Position numbers and translations under genes: made by a program. The notes under the pieces were generated by a model. It saw only the letters and a program-made list of their open reading frames with translations, was not told where the DNA came from and made no database searches. A DNA stretch of 64,000 nt, from assembly GCA_009901575.1 (NCBI GenBank), contig WXYP01000001.1, positions 558,001 through 622,000 on the forward strand. The letters run 5' to 3'. This document shows, one piece after another, positions 17,098 to 25,331 of the stretch (positions are counted from its first letter, which is position 1; every line of letters starts with the position of its first letter). Source of the DNA: Flavobacteriaceae bacterium R38. GTDB taxonomy: Bacteria; Bacteroidota; Bacteroidia; Flavobacteriales; Flavobacteriaceae.

Positions 17098-18177
17098 TCA
17101 ATAAGGATGATAAATTACACCTGATGAAGAATCTTTTTTAGCTCCTGTAACAGATCTCAGACAGTTCACTTCATTACGATTTCTTAAAACTCCCATAAAA
17201 GCAAAAACAAGTGCTTCTTTAAAATCTATTAGAATATTATCAGGAATAATAACATCAATTTTATCATTAGATTTTTCTCTTAGTGTTTTGATCAGGAACT
17301 CGTTTTTTGCTCCGCCTCCTGTTACTAAAACCTTTGTTTTTCCAGATTTTTGAACTTTAAGAAGGGCAGTTGTGATCTGTTCAGAAATATGGTGTACAGA
17401 GGTATGTAGTATATTTTCAATAGTATCGTCACAAGCATCAATTAAAGGGATAACATTTTCTTCAAACCATTCATACCCCAATGATTTTGGAAAAGGTAAT
17501 TGATAATAAGTTAAGTTATTTAGTTTAGACAACAGCGCTTCATTAATTTTTCCTGTGCTTGCCAGTTTTCCGTTTTCATCATAAGACTTCCCTATCTTTT
17601 TGATACTATAATTCAATAACATATTTGCCGGAGAGATATCATACGCAAAACGATTTCCTTCTTGTTCAAAAGAAACATTGCTAATCCCCCCTAAATTTAA
17701 GCAGAAATCATAATCAGAAAAGAAAAGCCGGTCTCCTATAGGTACCAAAGGTGCTCCTTGTCCGTTTAAAGCAACGTCATTAGTTCTAAAATCACATATC
17801 ACTTTGGCTCCAGAAGTATTAGCAAGATGTTGACCGGAACCAACCTGAAGTGTAAACCCTTTTTCTGGCTGATGGAAAACGGTATGTCCGTGACTGGAAA
17901 TAAAATCGACTTCAAGCGTATTCGTTTTTATAAAACTTGAAACCTGATCTCCTAACCAACTTCCGTATTCGTTATGAAATAAAAAAAGCTCTTCTGAAGT
18001 CAGATGGATCGTATTTTTAAGCTTTTCCTGAAAATCGGTAGTGTAATCAATACTAGAGGTTTTAAGAATATCAAATTTCCATTGATCACCTTCTTTAAAA
18101 ATATGACAATACGCGATGTCCAGCCCATCAAGTGAAGTGCCCGACATGAGTCCGATTACTTTATATGAATCTTTCAA
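17098..18177 (-). CDS. anmK: Anhydro-N-acetylmuramic acid kinase
   Basis: 359 residues. GLMSGTSLDGLD at 9-20 is the AnmK signature for the ATP-binding fold, with SSHGHTVFHQP near 95 and VTGGGAKNEFL near 285. The enzyme opens 1,6-anhydroMurNAc and phosphorylates it to MurNAc-6-phosphate in cell-wall recycling. The start appears to be TTG at 18177: the frame has no ATG before residue 11 and a stop two codons upstream. The divergent neighbour murQ acts on its product, so the pair is a functional unit. Confidence 0.96.
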   Translation of the reverse strand: MKDSYKVIGLMSGTSLDGLDIAYCHIFKEGDQWKFDILKTSSIDYTTDFQEKLKNTIHLTSEELFLFHNEYGSWLGDQVSSFIKTNTLEVDFISSHGHTVFHQPEKGFTLQVGSGQHLANTSGAKVICDFRTNDVALNGQGAPLVPIGDRLFFSDYDFCLNLGGISNVSFEQEGNRFAYDISPANMLLNYSIKKIGKSYDENGKLASTGKINEALLSKLNNLTYYQLPFPKSLGYEWFEENVIPLIDACDDTIENILHTSVHHISEQITTALLKVQKSGKTKVLVTGGGAKNEFLIKTLREKSNDKIDVIIPDNILIDFKEALVFAFMGVLRNRNEVNCLRSVTGAKKDSSSGVIYHPY

Positions 18178-18200
18178 GAGAATCTAAGTTTTACGTGTTT

Positions 18201-18216
18201 CAAATTTATAACTTTG
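18201..18216. promoter_or_regulatory. Back-to-back divergent -7 boxes of anmK and murQ
   Basis: On the minus strand 18201-18208 reads TAAATTTG and on the plus strand 18209-18216 reads TAACTTTG; both match TAnnTTTG exactly and they touch without overlap. The plus box ends 20 bases before the murQ ATG and the minus box lies 23 bases before the anmK TTG. Such contact means the two polymerases cannot bind together, which may balance the two genes. Consensus-based prediction. Confidence 0.55.
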
Positions 18217-18236
18217 TTTAGAGAACTTTGATATTT

Positions 18237-19055
18237 ATGAGCGATTATAAAAAAATTACAGAAACAGCTTCATTGTATAATGACTTAGAACAGATGAATA
18301 CCGGCGATATTTTAATGAATATTAATGAAGAAGATAAAAAAGTTGCCAAAGCAGTTAATGAAGTGATTCCGCAAATAAGTAAACTGGTAGATGAGATTAC
18401 CCCTCGTTTTAAAAAAGGAGGAAGATTATTTTATATAGGAGCCGGAACGAGCGGACGATTAGGAATTTTAGATGCTTCTGAAATACCACCCACTTACGGA
18501 CTCTCGCATGACAGAGTAATCGGACTTATCGCCGGAGGGGACGGAGCGATTCGAAAGGCAGTAGAATTTGCTGAAGATGATACGGAGCAGGCGTGGAAAG
18601 ACCTGGAAGTGTTTAATATTAATGAAAATGATACTGTTGTAGGAATAGCTGCTTCAGGGACTACCCCTTATGTTTTAGGAGGAATAAAAACAGCTAGAAG
18701 TAACGGACTTCTGACTGCAGGAATTACCAATAATCCGGGATCTCCTTTAGCCAACGGGACAGAGATTCCTATAGCAATAAATGTAGGACCTGAGTTTATT
18801 ACAGGAAGCACAAGAATGAAAAGCGGAACTTCTCAAAAGCTGGTACTTAACATGATCTCTACAGCCTTAATGATTAAAATAGGTAGAGTAGAGGGAAATA
18901 AAATGGTCAATATGCAACTAAATAATAATAAGTTGGTGGATAGAGGGATTCGTTTTATAATGGAAGAGACCCAGGTTTCGGAAGCAGAAGCAGGAAAATT
19001 ATTAAAAGAACACGGATCTGTAAAAAAAGCAATTCTAGCCTGGAAAGAAAAATAA
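18237..19055 (+). CDS. murQ: N-acetylmuramic acid 6-phosphate etherase
   Basis: 272 residues from the ATG at 18237; a TTG three codons earlier was not used. The SIS-type sugar-phosphate domain is evident: YIGAGTSGRLG (about 67-77), DASEIPPTYG just after, GIAASGTTPY near 140 and GSTRMKSGTSQK near 195. The enzyme cleaves the lactyl ether of MurNAc-6-P to GlcNAc-6-P and D-lactate in the cytoplasm. It works directly after AnmK, whose gene is transcribed divergently from the same 59-base region. Confidence 0.96.
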   Translation: MSDYKKITETASLYNDLEQMNTGDILMNINEEDKKVAKAVNEVIPQISKLVDEITPRFKKGGRLFYIGAGTSGRLGILDASEIPPTYGLSHDRVIGLIAGGDGAIRKAVEFAEDDTEQAWKDLEVFNINENDTVVGIAASGTTPYVLGGIKTARSNGLLTAGITNNPGSPLANGTEIPIAINVGPEFITGSTRMKSGTSQKLVLNMISTALMIKIGRVEGNKMVNMQLNNNKLVDRGIRFIMEETQVSEAEAGKLLKEHGSVKKAILAWKEK

Positions 19056-19072
19056 ATTAATTCTTTATTCTT

Positions 19073-19130
19073 CTCCTTGGGTGAGAAGGTTAAGATGAGG
19101 GAGAATAATCCTCTCCCAAAAGGAGAGGAA
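19073..19130. repeat. Dispersed-repeat-like dyad (CTCTCC...GGAGAGG)
   Basis: The gap between convergent murQ and the cytochrome gene carries CTTCTCCTTGGGTGAGAAGG, then TTAAGATGAGGGAG, then CCTCTCC (19110-19116), a 5-base loop and GGAGAGG (19122-19128). This two-hairpin layout resembles the CCCTCTCC/GGGTGAGGG type of short dispersed repeat found in many bacterial genomes. It may also terminate transcription from both sides. Confidence 0.55.
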
Positions 19131-19135
19131 AATTA

Positions 19136-19537
19136 TTAGTTTTTCTTAATTTTTGCTACTTCTTCTTCAGTAACCAATTTATCAGAACTATTGCCCCAGG
19201 AATTTAAAATGTAATTCATAACATCTGCAACTTCATCATCAGATAATCCCAAAGGAGCCATAAAGCTATTGTATTTCTCACCATTAACTACGATTTCTCC
19301 TTTTTGTCCATATTTTATCCCTCGGATACTGGCTTCGCGATTATTCAATAGATAATCAGATTTTGCCAAAGGAGGAAACGTTGCTTTTAAACCTTCTCCT
19401 GAAGCCAGGTGGCAGGTCATACAAAAATCTTCGTAAACAAGACTACCACGTTCAATACTCTCTTTTTTAGGGTCTTGTTGTACATTAAAAAATACAAAAG
19501 AAACTACGGCTAAATATGAAGTTATAAATAATTTCAT
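19136..19537 (-). CDS. Secreted c-type cytochrome
   Basis: 133 residues. N-terminal signal helix (about 1-18), one haem-binding CMTCH at 39-43, and a candidate axial Met in SFMAPLGLSDDEV near residue 94, the standard class I cytochrome c fold. It is expected to work in the periplasm as an electron carrier. It starts 13 bases after the sugar dehydrogenase gene ends, so it is very likely the co-transcribed electron acceptor of that enzyme. Confidence 0.93.
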   Translation of the reverse strand: MKLFITSYLAVVSFVFFNVQQDPKKESIERGSLVYEDFCMTCHLASGEGLKATFPPLAKSDYLLNNREASIRGIKYGQKGEIVVNGEKYNSFMAPLGLSDDEVADVMNYILNSWGNSSDKLVTEEEVAKIKKN

Positions 19538-19550
19538 GTTCGTTTTAATT

Positions 19551-20675
19551 TTATTTTTTCGGATTAATTTTCACGATTCCTACTCCTTCTAAAGCTGCGT
19601 AAAGATATCCATCAGGAGCTTGACGTATGTTTCTAACGCGTCCCATTCCATCTAATAATTTTTCACGTTTTACAACCTTTCCTTTCTTTAATTCAAGACG
19701 TTCTAAATATTGAAATTTTAAAGACCCTGCTAAAACATTTCCTTTCCAGTCCGGATACATATCTGAAGTAACAAATGTCATTCCGCTAGGTGCAATAGAA
19801 GGAACCCAGAAAAATAAAGGCTGTTCCATTCCTGTTTGTGCTGTCTTATCTGTAATTGGAGTTCCGCTGTAATTAATTCCGTAAGTGATAGTTGGCCATC
19901 CGAAATTTTTTCCTTTTTGAATCACATTGATTTCATCTCCTCCACGCGGACCATGTTCGTGTACCCATATCTCTCCCGTTTTAGGGTTCTTTGCCATTCC
20001 TTGCGGATTTCTATGACCGTAACTAAAGATTGCTTTTTTTGCATTAGGAGTATTTACAAACGGATTGTCACTTGGGATACGTCCGTCGTCATGAATTCTG
20101 TATATTTTTCCACAATCTCTTGTGATATCCTGTGGATTTTCATCTCTGTTGGCACGGTCTCCTATAGAAAAATATAAATAGCCATCGTTATCAAACTCTA
20201 AACGAGATCCGAAGTGTTGTCCTCTCCTGGAATTAGGTCCGGCTTTATAAAGCAATTGATTTTCTACTAGTGCATTTCCTTTTAATTTTGCTCTCATTAT
20301 AGCGGTATTTCCACCATCTCCTTCACCTTCTGCAGAAGCATAAGAAAAATAGATCCACCCATTATCTTTGTAATTAGGATGCAATTCGATATCTAACAAA
20401 CCGCCCTGACCACGTACGTAGACATCTGGTAAACCTTCAATGGAAGTCTTCTTTCCATCTTTATAATGAATTAATTCTCCGAATTTTTCGGTGATTAACA
20501 TACTACCGTCAGGTAAAAATGCCATTCCCCACGGAATATTTAAATCTGGAACTACGATTTCTGTAGTGTAATTAATGCTTTTTGGATCTTCTGCTTTTAC
20601 AGTAGATTCAATTTGTTGTGCACAAGCTGAAAATGTAAATAGTACGGCAATTAATAAATGAGCGAAATATTTCAT
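19551..20675 (-). CDS. PQQ-dependent sugar dehydrogenase (soluble aldose dehydrogenase type), lipoprotein
   Basis: 374 residues. Signal peptide ending in FSAC gives a likely lipoprotein Cys at 18. The beta-propeller contains HPNYKDNGWIYFSYAS (about 99-114), a cofactor-side GQHFGSRLEFDNDGYLYFS segment, DCGKIYRIHDDGRIP, and GHRNPQGMAKNPKTGEIW followed by HGPRGGDEIN, the hallmark of the YliI/Asd group (PF07995). Such enzymes oxidise aldoses with PQQ in the periplasm. The adjacent cytochrome c gene supports electron transfer to the respiratory chain. PQQ synthesis genes are not in this window. Confidence 0.92.
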   Translation of the reverse strand: MKYFAHLLIAVLFTFSACAQQIESTVKAEDPKSINYTTEIVVPDLNIPWGMAFLPDGSMLITEKFGELIHYKDGKKTSIEGLPDVYVRGQGGLLDIELHPNYKDNGWIYFSYASAEGEGDGGNTAIMRAKLKGNALVENQLLYKAGPNSRRGQHFGSRLEFDNDGYLYFSIGDRANRDENPQDITRDCGKIYRIHDDGRIPSDNPFVNTPNAKKAIFSYGHRNPQGMAKNPKTGEIWVHEHGPRGGDEINVIQKGKNFGWPTITYGINYSGTPITDKTAQTGMEQPLFFWVPSIAPSGMTFVTSDMYPDWKGNVLAGSLKFQYLERLELKKGKVVKREKLLDGMGRVRNIRQAPDGYLYAALEGVGIVKINPKK

Positions 20676-20715
20676 GGTTTATATGTTTAACAGATTCAAA
20701 TTTATATTTTTTTCG

Positions 20716-23016
20716 TTAGAAAGTATAATTTGCATTAATCCCTGTGTAATAATTTATAGGATTTCCAGGATAGAAAAACCTCGGAGCATTACCTCCGAAT
20801 CCTCTCGCGTTGATTAGTATTTGAGAAGCGTATTCTTCATCAAAGACATTATCTAGGCCAAAAAAGGCGTTGAATTTTAATTTTTTACCAGCTGATAATC
20901 TATATCCTATTTTGATATTAGTAAGATTGTAACTATCAGAAAAAAGACTGTTGCTATCAGTAATAGGAATACTCCCGACATATTGGAAATTAATATTTCC
21001 ATAGAGTCCGAAGCCAGTGTTTATATCAACCCCGGTATTAAAAACATCTGAAGGAACTCCGGTGAGATCATTTCCTGAAAAATCGTTGTCACCGTCTATA
21101 AATTCTTCGAAAACAAAATCGTTTAGCGTATAGTTGAGGTAACTACTGATATTTAAAGGTTTTGAATTTATCCATTGATACTCCAGGGCTAATTCCAACC
21201 CGTCATGTTGCGTTCTACCCGCGTTGATCCCTATAAACTGATCTTCGGCAGTCCTTCTTGATACCAAAAGGTTACGAATATCTAAGCGAAAAAGAGCCAG
21301 GTTAAATTGTAGACGATTCTTAATTAGTGTACCTCGGGTTCCGATCTCAAAGTTCCATCCGGTTTCCGGATCTAGCTCTGTATTAATTTGTCCGTCAGGT
21401 AAAAGAGTTTCCTGGAGTGTAATAGGAGAGAAGCCATGACTTGCACTCGAATACACACTTATATTTTCTGTGAATAAATGAGAAATTCCAAATTTAGGAG
21501 AAAAGATGCCATCAAAATCAAATGAACCTGATTGATCAGGGTTTTCAGCTGTTGCAGTAAATCGATCATCTAAATCATAAGATGTCTGATTAAAATTAAG
21601 ACCTATAGAGAGTGCTGTTTTCTCCGTTAGATCATAATTAGTTTCGAAAAAGATATTGTAATAAGTACGCCTTTCTTTAAAATCAGATAACCGTTCTCCT
21701 TCTACGCTACCAGTACCTATTGGAAAATCAAGATAGAGGTTTTCGAAAGTTCCCGATTCTAATCGATCCCTGAAAAACTCACCTCCGAGTGTCCAATTTA
21801 AATTTTTATTAAAAAGTTTATGGTTTCCTAATAACCTGCTCCTGATCCCAACTGCAAATAAATCTTCATCTAAGATATTAAATGGCCTGGGTTCGTAAGA
21901 TTTTCTAAAAGAAGTAAAGATACTGGTTGCCTGTTTTACTTTATCAGAATATTTATGGTTCCATGACAAGCCAAATATTCCACGTTGAGTATCTTCAAAG
22001 CCTTGGGCTTGCCCCCACGTAAATGCAGCAGCAGTCGGATTGTTTCTAAATGTTTCTTCGTTCAAAGAACTGGGGATAAATGCTTTTAAATCTACATAAC
22101 TCCCTAAAAAAGAAAGTTCATCATTCTCCCCTAAAAAATGATTTGAAGTAAAAGTGAGGGTTTGCCTGTCGTATTCATTATTATCTCTAAAACCATCACT
22201 ATGTGTGTTGCTGTAAATAGCTCTAAAACTATTTTTAGCAGTACCGTGATTTACATTAACAATACCTTTGATCAACCCAAAAGAACCGACAGATACTTCT
22301 GCAGTTGCATCAGTTTGATTTAAATAAGCATTTTGCGGAATTAAATGAATGGTTCCGCCTAAACCTGCTCCGTAAATACTGGAGGCAGCCCCTTTTATAA
22401 TCTCAAAGCGTGCAATTGATGTAAGCTCAAAATCTTCTATAGTAGTTTCTCCGTTCCCGGTAGTAAGTGGGATATCTTGAAAATAGGCACGAATATTAGC
22501 AGTGCCAAAGAGATTCCTGGCTCCGATCCCTCTAATGGTAATTCTGTTTGTATTCAAAGCCCCGTTATGTTGATATACTCCCGGAACCCGATTTAAGACC
22601 GGAGCGATATTAAAATTATTTCCTCGTTCAATTTCCTTTCCGGAAAGTACACTAATGGTAGCTACTGCTTTTTTTAGTTTTTTAGGAATGTGATTAGAAC
22701 TGACAATAACCTCATTTAATTCTGAAGGCTTTAAGGTAAGCTGAATAATTACATATTCTGAATTGGAAATTTCAATCTCCTTTTCGTTATAGCCAACCCT
22801 TGTGAGTAAGTATTTCCCGGTTTTGCTTAATGTGAACTCTCCAAGGTTATTAGAAATGGTAACACTATTGTCTTCGAGATTTGTGATATGAACATCTGCT
22901 AATACAGCTCTGTTTTCACTATCGATAATTTTACCTTTAATTCCCTGCTGTCCGTAACCATTAATAATACCTGTCAAGAATATAATACTTACTAAGATGC
23001 TTTGTTTGATAGCCAA
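20716..23016 (-). CDS. TonB-dependent receptor with carboxypeptidase-like domain
   Basis: 766 residues. Signal peptide (about 1-22), carboxypeptidase-regulatory-like domain (about 23-100), plug domain (about 115-225) with NRITIRGIGARNLFGTANIR and a typical GAASSIYGAGLGGTIHL segment, then a 22-strand-type barrel ending in Phe (NANYTF). The plug/barrel style is closer to siderophore or FecA-like receptors than to SusC. It lies 40 bases upstream of the sugar dehydrogenase gene, so a receptor-dehydrogenase-cytochrome operon is likely. The ligand is not evident. Confidence 0.92.
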   Translation of the reverse strand: MAIKQSILVSIIFLTGIINGYGQQGIKGKIIDSENRAVLADVHITNLEDNSVTISNNLGEFTLSKTGKYLLTRVGYNEKEIEISNSEYVIIQLTLKPSELNEVIVSSNHIPKKLKKAVATISVLSGKEIERGNNFNIAPVLNRVPGVYQHNGALNTNRITIRGIGARNLFGTANIRAYFQDIPLTTGNGETTIEDFELTSIARFEIIKGAASSIYGAGLGGTIHLIPQNAYLNQTDATAEVSVGSFGLIKGIVNVNHGTAKNSFRAIYSNTHSDGFRDNNEYDRQTLTFTSNHFLGENDELSFLGSYVDLKAFIPSSLNEETFRNNPTAAAFTWGQAQGFEDTQRGIFGLSWNHKYSDKVKQATSIFTSFRKSYEPRPFNILDEDLFAVGIRSRLLGNHKLFNKNLNWTLGGEFFRDRLESGTFENLYLDFPIGTGSVEGERLSDFKERRTYYNIFFETNYDLTEKTALSIGLNFNQTSYDLDDRFTATAENPDQSGSFDFDGIFSPKFGISHLFTENISVYSSASHGFSPITLQETLLPDGQINTELDPETGWNFEIGTRGTLIKNRLQFNLALFRLDIRNLLVSRRTAEDQFIGINAGRTQHDGLELALEYQWINSKPLNISSYLNYTLNDFVFEEFIDGDNDFSGNDLTGVPSDVFNTGVDINTGFGLYGNINFQYVGSIPITDSNSLFSDSYNLTNIKIGYRLSAGKKLKFNAFFGLDNVFDEEYASQILINARGFGGNAPRFFYPGNPINYYTGINANYTF

Positions 23017-23203
23017 GTGTCTTGCTTTAAATTAAATCAACAATAAAAAGTTGCGCTAAATTACTTGCTTTTTTCTTTTTAGAAATTTTAAATTCAAAAG
23101 GAAATGTTAATTTTTAAGAAGAAATTATGATTGTAACAATATCTGTTTGAGAAGTTAATTTTTTAGTTTTAAAAAGAATTGACAATTAAATTAAAATAGA
23201 TGC

Positions 23204-23231
23204 TTGTTTTAAGAGAAAAAAAGTATATTTG
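23204..23231 (+). promoter_or_regulatory. Predicted promoter of the tRNA-Pro transcript
   Basis: TTG at 23204-23206 and TATATTTG at 23224-23231 match the Bacteroidota -33/-7 pair (TTTG and TAnnTTTG) at a normal distance. Transcription would start near 23238 and include about 140 bases before the mature tRNA. The preceding part of this gap (from 23017) holds only AT-rich sequence. Confidence 0.6.
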
Positions 23232-23288
23232 CATCCTGAAATTTCAAAATTGATTACTTGATTTAGGAATTTGATTATTGTATAGTTG

Positions 23289-23338
23289 AAATACGGGGTG
23301 TAGTCTCTCGACAAGCTCGAGATAAACTCCGCCCGGTT
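23289..23338 (+). repeat. Broken partial copy of the tRNA-Pro 5' end with an inserted palindrome
   Basis: AAATACGGGGTGTAG at 23289-23303 is identical to 23374-23388, which covers the first ten bases of the tRNA and five before it. GCCCGGTT at 23331-23338 equals tRNA bases 23393-23400. Between them, in place of the tRNA's few bases, sits a 27-base insert with the hairpin TCTCGA/TCGAGA (23306-23322). It looks like a former tandem tRNA copy, disrupted by a short palindromic element. Confidence 0.6.
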
Positions 23339-23378
23339 TCCGGTCTACTAAATGAAGATTGGAATAAAATATAAAATA

Positions 23379-23456
23379 CGGGGTGTAGCGTAGCCCGGTT
23401 ATCGCGCCGCGTTTGGGACGCGGAGGTCGCAGGTTCGAATCCTGCTACCCCGACCA
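23379..23456 (+). tRNA. tRNA-Pro (anticodon TGG), CCA encoded
   Basis: The acceptor stem CGGGGTG pairs with the matching 3' bases before ACCA. The anticodon arm CCGCG-TTTGGGA-CGCGG presents TGG at the anticodon positions, and the T arm contains GGTTCGAATCC. The CCA end is encoded. Followed at once by a strong terminator, so the transcript carries a single intact tRNA. Confidence 0.97.
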
Positions 23457-23460
23457 ATAA

Positions 23461-23492
23461 AGTCCAATCACATTTGTGATTGGACTTTTTTA
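23461..23492 (+). terminator. Intrinsic terminator after tRNA-Pro
   Basis: AGTCCAATCAC and GTGATTGGACT form an 11-bp stem with a short loop, followed by a T-rich run from 23486. It ends the tRNA transcript. Confidence 0.9.
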
Positions 23493-23535
23493 TTTGTAAA
23501 AACCGGAAGCATTAGCTTTAAAGATTTACAAGGTT

Positions 23536-23880
23536 TTAGTTTTTCATTTTACTAAGTACCCCCTTATGCTTTCCTTGAAAATATTCAAGGTTCTTTGACT
23601 GATGCTTCTTTGCTATATCAATACTTTTCTTTATAGCAGCCAAGGCCTTACCATAAGATTTTGCTTCTAAATATCCATCAGATAGACTATTCCAGGCATT
23701 TTCTGATAATGGATAGAGTTCGGTAGCAAGCGCAAAAGCATCAATAGCTTCATCTATTGATTGCCACAATAATAGATATCCAAGTTCGTTCAATACCGAT
23801 TCGAGGATTTGTTCAGGAGCTCCTACATTATCTTTGATGGAATCATAGTGAGTTTTAACAGAATCCAATCCTTCGAACAT
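23536..23880 (-). pseudogene. Probable C-terminal remnant of an esterase-TPR protein
   Basis: 114 residues with no signal peptide. FEGLDSVKTHYDSI, then LNELGYLLLWQSIDEAIDAF and ELYPLSENAWNSLSDGYLEA, form two TPR-like repeats of the kind found at the C-terminus of secreted putative esterases in Bacteroidota. The frame opens only seven codons before the ATG, and no catalytic domain is present upstream, so this is probably a leftover tail. It could still be a small expressed TPR protein. Confidence 0.55.
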
Positions 23881-24032
23881 AATTTTTTCTGAGACTTTTT
23901 AACCATTATATCAAGATAATTTAAGTTTATAATGACTAGATATCCCCTTTAGGGAAAAACTCCATAATTTTAAATAACAACCAGCCAATAAAGGAGCATT
24001 AAACGCTTTTAAAGTTCTAAGATTTATGATTT

Positions 24033-25331
24033 TTATCCTTCTTCTGAAGCTGCCAAAATTCTAAGAACAGATAAGGGAATATCTCCATTTTTTAAGATAT
24101 TTTCATGAAACTTCTTATAGTCAAAGTTTTTGCCTCTTTTGGCTTTTTCAAGAAGTTTTAATATAACATCTGCTCCATATTTATAGGTAATTACTTGGGC
24201 AGGCCATCGTTTCATGCGGTTTATTTCCCTGATACCTATATCATCTTGAGCTTTAATATGCTGTTTCCAAAATGTTAAAGCTTTCTCATCTGACCAACCG
24301 TAATAATTAATGCCAATATCCATAGATACTCTAACAGAGCGAATTAAATCCCATTCCCATTTACCATATTCGTCGTAAATAGTTTTGTAAACACCTAAAT
24401 CATTACCAAGGTATTCTACATATGCGCCCCAACCTTCAACAAATCCAGGATACCAAAACAAATCTTGTATCTCCGTTCTTTTTATGATATTGTTTACCGC
24501 AGACTGATAATGATGGCCGGGGATAGCCTCATGTGCATAAAACCAACCTAATTGTCTTTTGTTAAAAAGAGTATCAAAAAAGTTAAAGTAAAATGTATTG
24601 TTGGTATAATAGGCAGGCACTTGCGACAATGACGAATTTGTGCCTCTCTCAATTCTTACATTCGGGATATCATATATGTAAGGAAACATTTTATCTGCTT
24701 TTGACGTTATTTCCTTTTTAATCCTTATAAACGCAGTTTTTACATCATTAGGGTTGTTGAAAAAGAAAGTCACATCATTTAGATGCTTTTTGAAATCGGA
24801 TTTTGACAATCCGGATGCCTCTTGGATTCGGGTCATATTAGACTTAACCTTTTCAATTTCTACTAAACCAAATTCAAATAATTCATCTGGTGAGACATTT
24901 ATATCGACCCATCTTTTTAGTAGATATGCGTACCAATCTTTTCCGTTTTGTATTGTAAAAATACTTTTAGAATCATCTAGTTTTGAGTTGGGGTTCCACT
25001 GTTTTTCTATATCAATTCGTTCTAGATTTAAAGCTGTTTCGTAGGTCATAACGTGAAAATCTAAGAGCTGATCTGAATTAAGAACAGTTATGTTTACATT
25101 TCTCAATTTATCCTTAATATTCTGAAAAAACTGCTCCTGTAACCTTATCTCATCTTTAGATTTTATTGATTGCAAAGTATTTACATAATTGATTTGCAGG
25201 TTGGGAATTTGCAAATTTGTGTAACCTTTAATAAAATCAACTCTTAAGCTATCGAAAGTTGAGTTTTGTGACGTATCAATCTGCATGACACATAAAAAAC
25301 ACGCAGATATTATGTAATGTAGTAACTTCAT
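24033..25331 (-). CDS. DUF885-family secreted zinc peptidase-like protein
   Basis: 432 residues. Signal peptide about 1-20. HEAIPGHHYQ near residue 268 is the HExxxH-type metal motif of DUF885 proteins, with YVEYLGNDLGVY and GINYYGWSDEKALTFWKQH downstream, both usual for the family. Members are thought to be metallo-carboxypeptidases or aminopeptidases acting in the periplasm. The gene begins at the base after the stop of the preceding propeller gene, so translation is tightly linked. Last gene of a four-gene operon starting at 29027. Confidence 0.85.
   Translation of the reverse strand: MKLLHYIISACFLCVMQIDTSQNSTFDSLRVDFIKGYTNLQIPNLQINYVNTLQSIKSKDEIRLQEQFFQNIKDKLRNVNITVLNSDQLLDFHVMTYETALNLERIDIEKQWNPNSKLDDSKSIFTIQNGKDWYAYLLKRWVDINVSPDELFEFGLVEIEKVKSNMTRIQEASGLSKSDFKKHLNDVTFFFNNPNDVKTAFIRIKKEITSKADKMFPYIYDIPNVRIERGTNSSLSQVPAYYTNNTFYFNFFDTLFNKRQLGWFYAHEAIPGHHYQSAVNNIIKRTEIQDLFWYPGFVEGWGAYVEYLGNDLGVYKTIYDEYGKWEWDLIRSVRVSMDIGINYYGWSDEKALTFWKQHIKAQDDIGIREINRMKRWPAQVITYKYGADVILKLLEKAKRGKNFDYKKFHENILKNGDIPLSVLRILAASEEG

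Noticed and set aside
23275-23457. 60-residue minus-strand frame beginning MVGVAGFEPATSASQTR
   Set aside because: It is antisense to tRNA-Pro and its leader; this well-known false ORF arises from tRNA sequence.
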